Below are positions 63,761 through 64,000 of a DNA stretch of 64,000 bases, piece by piece. The DNA is from an uncultured Pontibacter sp. (GTDB lineage: Bacteria > Bacteroidota > Bacteroidia > Cytophagales > Hymenobacteraceae). The stretch covers positions 781,650 through 845,649 of the forward strand of contig NZ_CANLMZ010000008.1 of assembly GCF_947492645.1 (NCBI RefSeq), written 5' to 3'. Positions within the stretch are counted from its first letter, which is position 1. The number at the start of each line of letters is the position of its first letter. Both the position numbers and the translations under genes were made by a program. The notes under the pieces are model-generated. The model was not told where the DNA came from, made no database searches, and worked only from the letters and a program-made list of their open reading frames with translations.

Positions 63761-63928
63761 TTAGCTCCCTATCGGTGGCATCTGCATGCCGGAGATGAGG
63801 TTGGGATCGTGGCGGAAGTCAAAGCAGGATCCTTCGTCAATTTTCCCAATAAGTCTGTCCTTCGGTGAGCGCGGCGCTCCCCGCTCCCGGCCCTCGCCTT
63901 CTGCAGGGCTGGGCCGGCACCATCATCC
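63761..63928 (-). pseudogene. Coding-like remnant downstream of the OmpA-like gene
   Basis: In frame with, but separated by stops from, the OmpA-like end lies an open stretch ending RLIGKIDEGSCFDF, HDPNLISGMQMPPIGS and TAA at 63761. It reads like a protein C-terminus. Base composition is GC-rich for most of it. It may be a decayed extension or a separate gene fragment. Confidence 0.3.
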
Positions 63929-64000
63929 CTATCGCATCAGGTAGACCTCCGTCCTGCGGTGGGCCCTGCCTTTTTCTGCCCTCACCTCGCTCTCCAGCGT
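63929..64000 (-). CDS. OmpA-family C-terminus, gene continues beyond window
   Basis: The last 23 codons read ESEVRAEKGRAHRRTEVYLMR and stop, the usual end of an OmpA-like peptidoglycan-binding domain (R-A-x-x-x-R-x-x-x-R-R-V/T-E). The frame is open to the window edge. The local DNA is much richer in GC than the rest of the window. Only the family of the terminal domain can be claimed. Confidence 0.6.
   Translation of the reverse strand, partial: TLESEVRAEKGRAHRRTEVYLMR

Noticed and set aside
1..64000. CRISPR arrays, tRNA/rRNA genes, transposases, riboswitches
   Set aside because: Reading both strands I found no regularly spaced repeats, cloverleaf-type sequence, transposase motif or known aptamer pattern.

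Overview
The window reads as chromosomal DNA of a Bacteroidota bacterium, most likely a Cytophagales/Hymenobacteraceae member close to Pontibacter. This is inferred from two SusC/SusD pairs, many lipoproteins, TAnnTTTG-type promoter elements with little Shine-Dalgarno signal, LytS/LytTR signalling and the general gene style. No ribosomal marker is present to confirm it. Genes run on both strands in short operons that are separated by long, very clean palindromic terminators.

Layout. 1-2.9 kb: an acyltransferase fragment, an alpha/beta hydrolase and an FAD oxidoreductase in one operon. 2.9-8.5 kb: a DUF2975/HTH pair behind nested palindromes, a DPP III-like lipoprotein peptidase, a deoxynucleoside kinase and small unknowns. 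8.8-13.1 kb: a large GAF-like protein, a YD-like lipoprotein, a CDGSH protein and a DUF2007/zinc-ribbon protein. 13.2-17.5 kb and 22.6-27.2 kb: two susCD operons. Between and after these lie an acyl-CoA-binding protein, an oligopeptidase B-like lipoprotein, two N-acetylmuramoyl-L-alanine amidases, a quinone-oxidoreductase-like enzyme, a GNAT enzyme, a subtilase and a cyclophilin. 31.7-42.3 kb: M13, MtfA-like, S9 and M28 peptidases, a frameshifted glycosyltransferase and two tandem Gly-rich collagen-like secreted paralogues. 42.4-48.2 kb: small redox, iron and cupin proteins, a kinase-fold-like protein and a LytS/LytTR two-component pair.

The last part holds the most unusual content. At 48.67-49.87 kb two AT-richer small ORFs are each bounded by imperfect hairpins. 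The hairpins end in inverted core motifs like integron attC sites and share a conserved apical sequence, which looks like a small cassette array without an integrase. An RND efflux operon (50.5-56.3 kb) and a MgtC/DUF4010 membrane protein follow. At 59.0-63.7 kb a STAS-like protein is divergent from an alpha-oxoamine synthase fused to a GNAT-like C-terminal region, which is followed directly by a soluble hybrid histidine kinase. This could be a lipid or signal synthase with its own sensor. The right edge (from about 63.85 kb) turns abruptly GC-rich and holds the C-terminus of an OmpA-like protein on the minus strand.

Together the genes suggest a heterotroph geared to peptide use (seven peptidases, two SusCD importers) with a busy envelope. 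A short motif, AAGTATA/TATACTT, is scattered through genes, spacers and terminators across the whole window.
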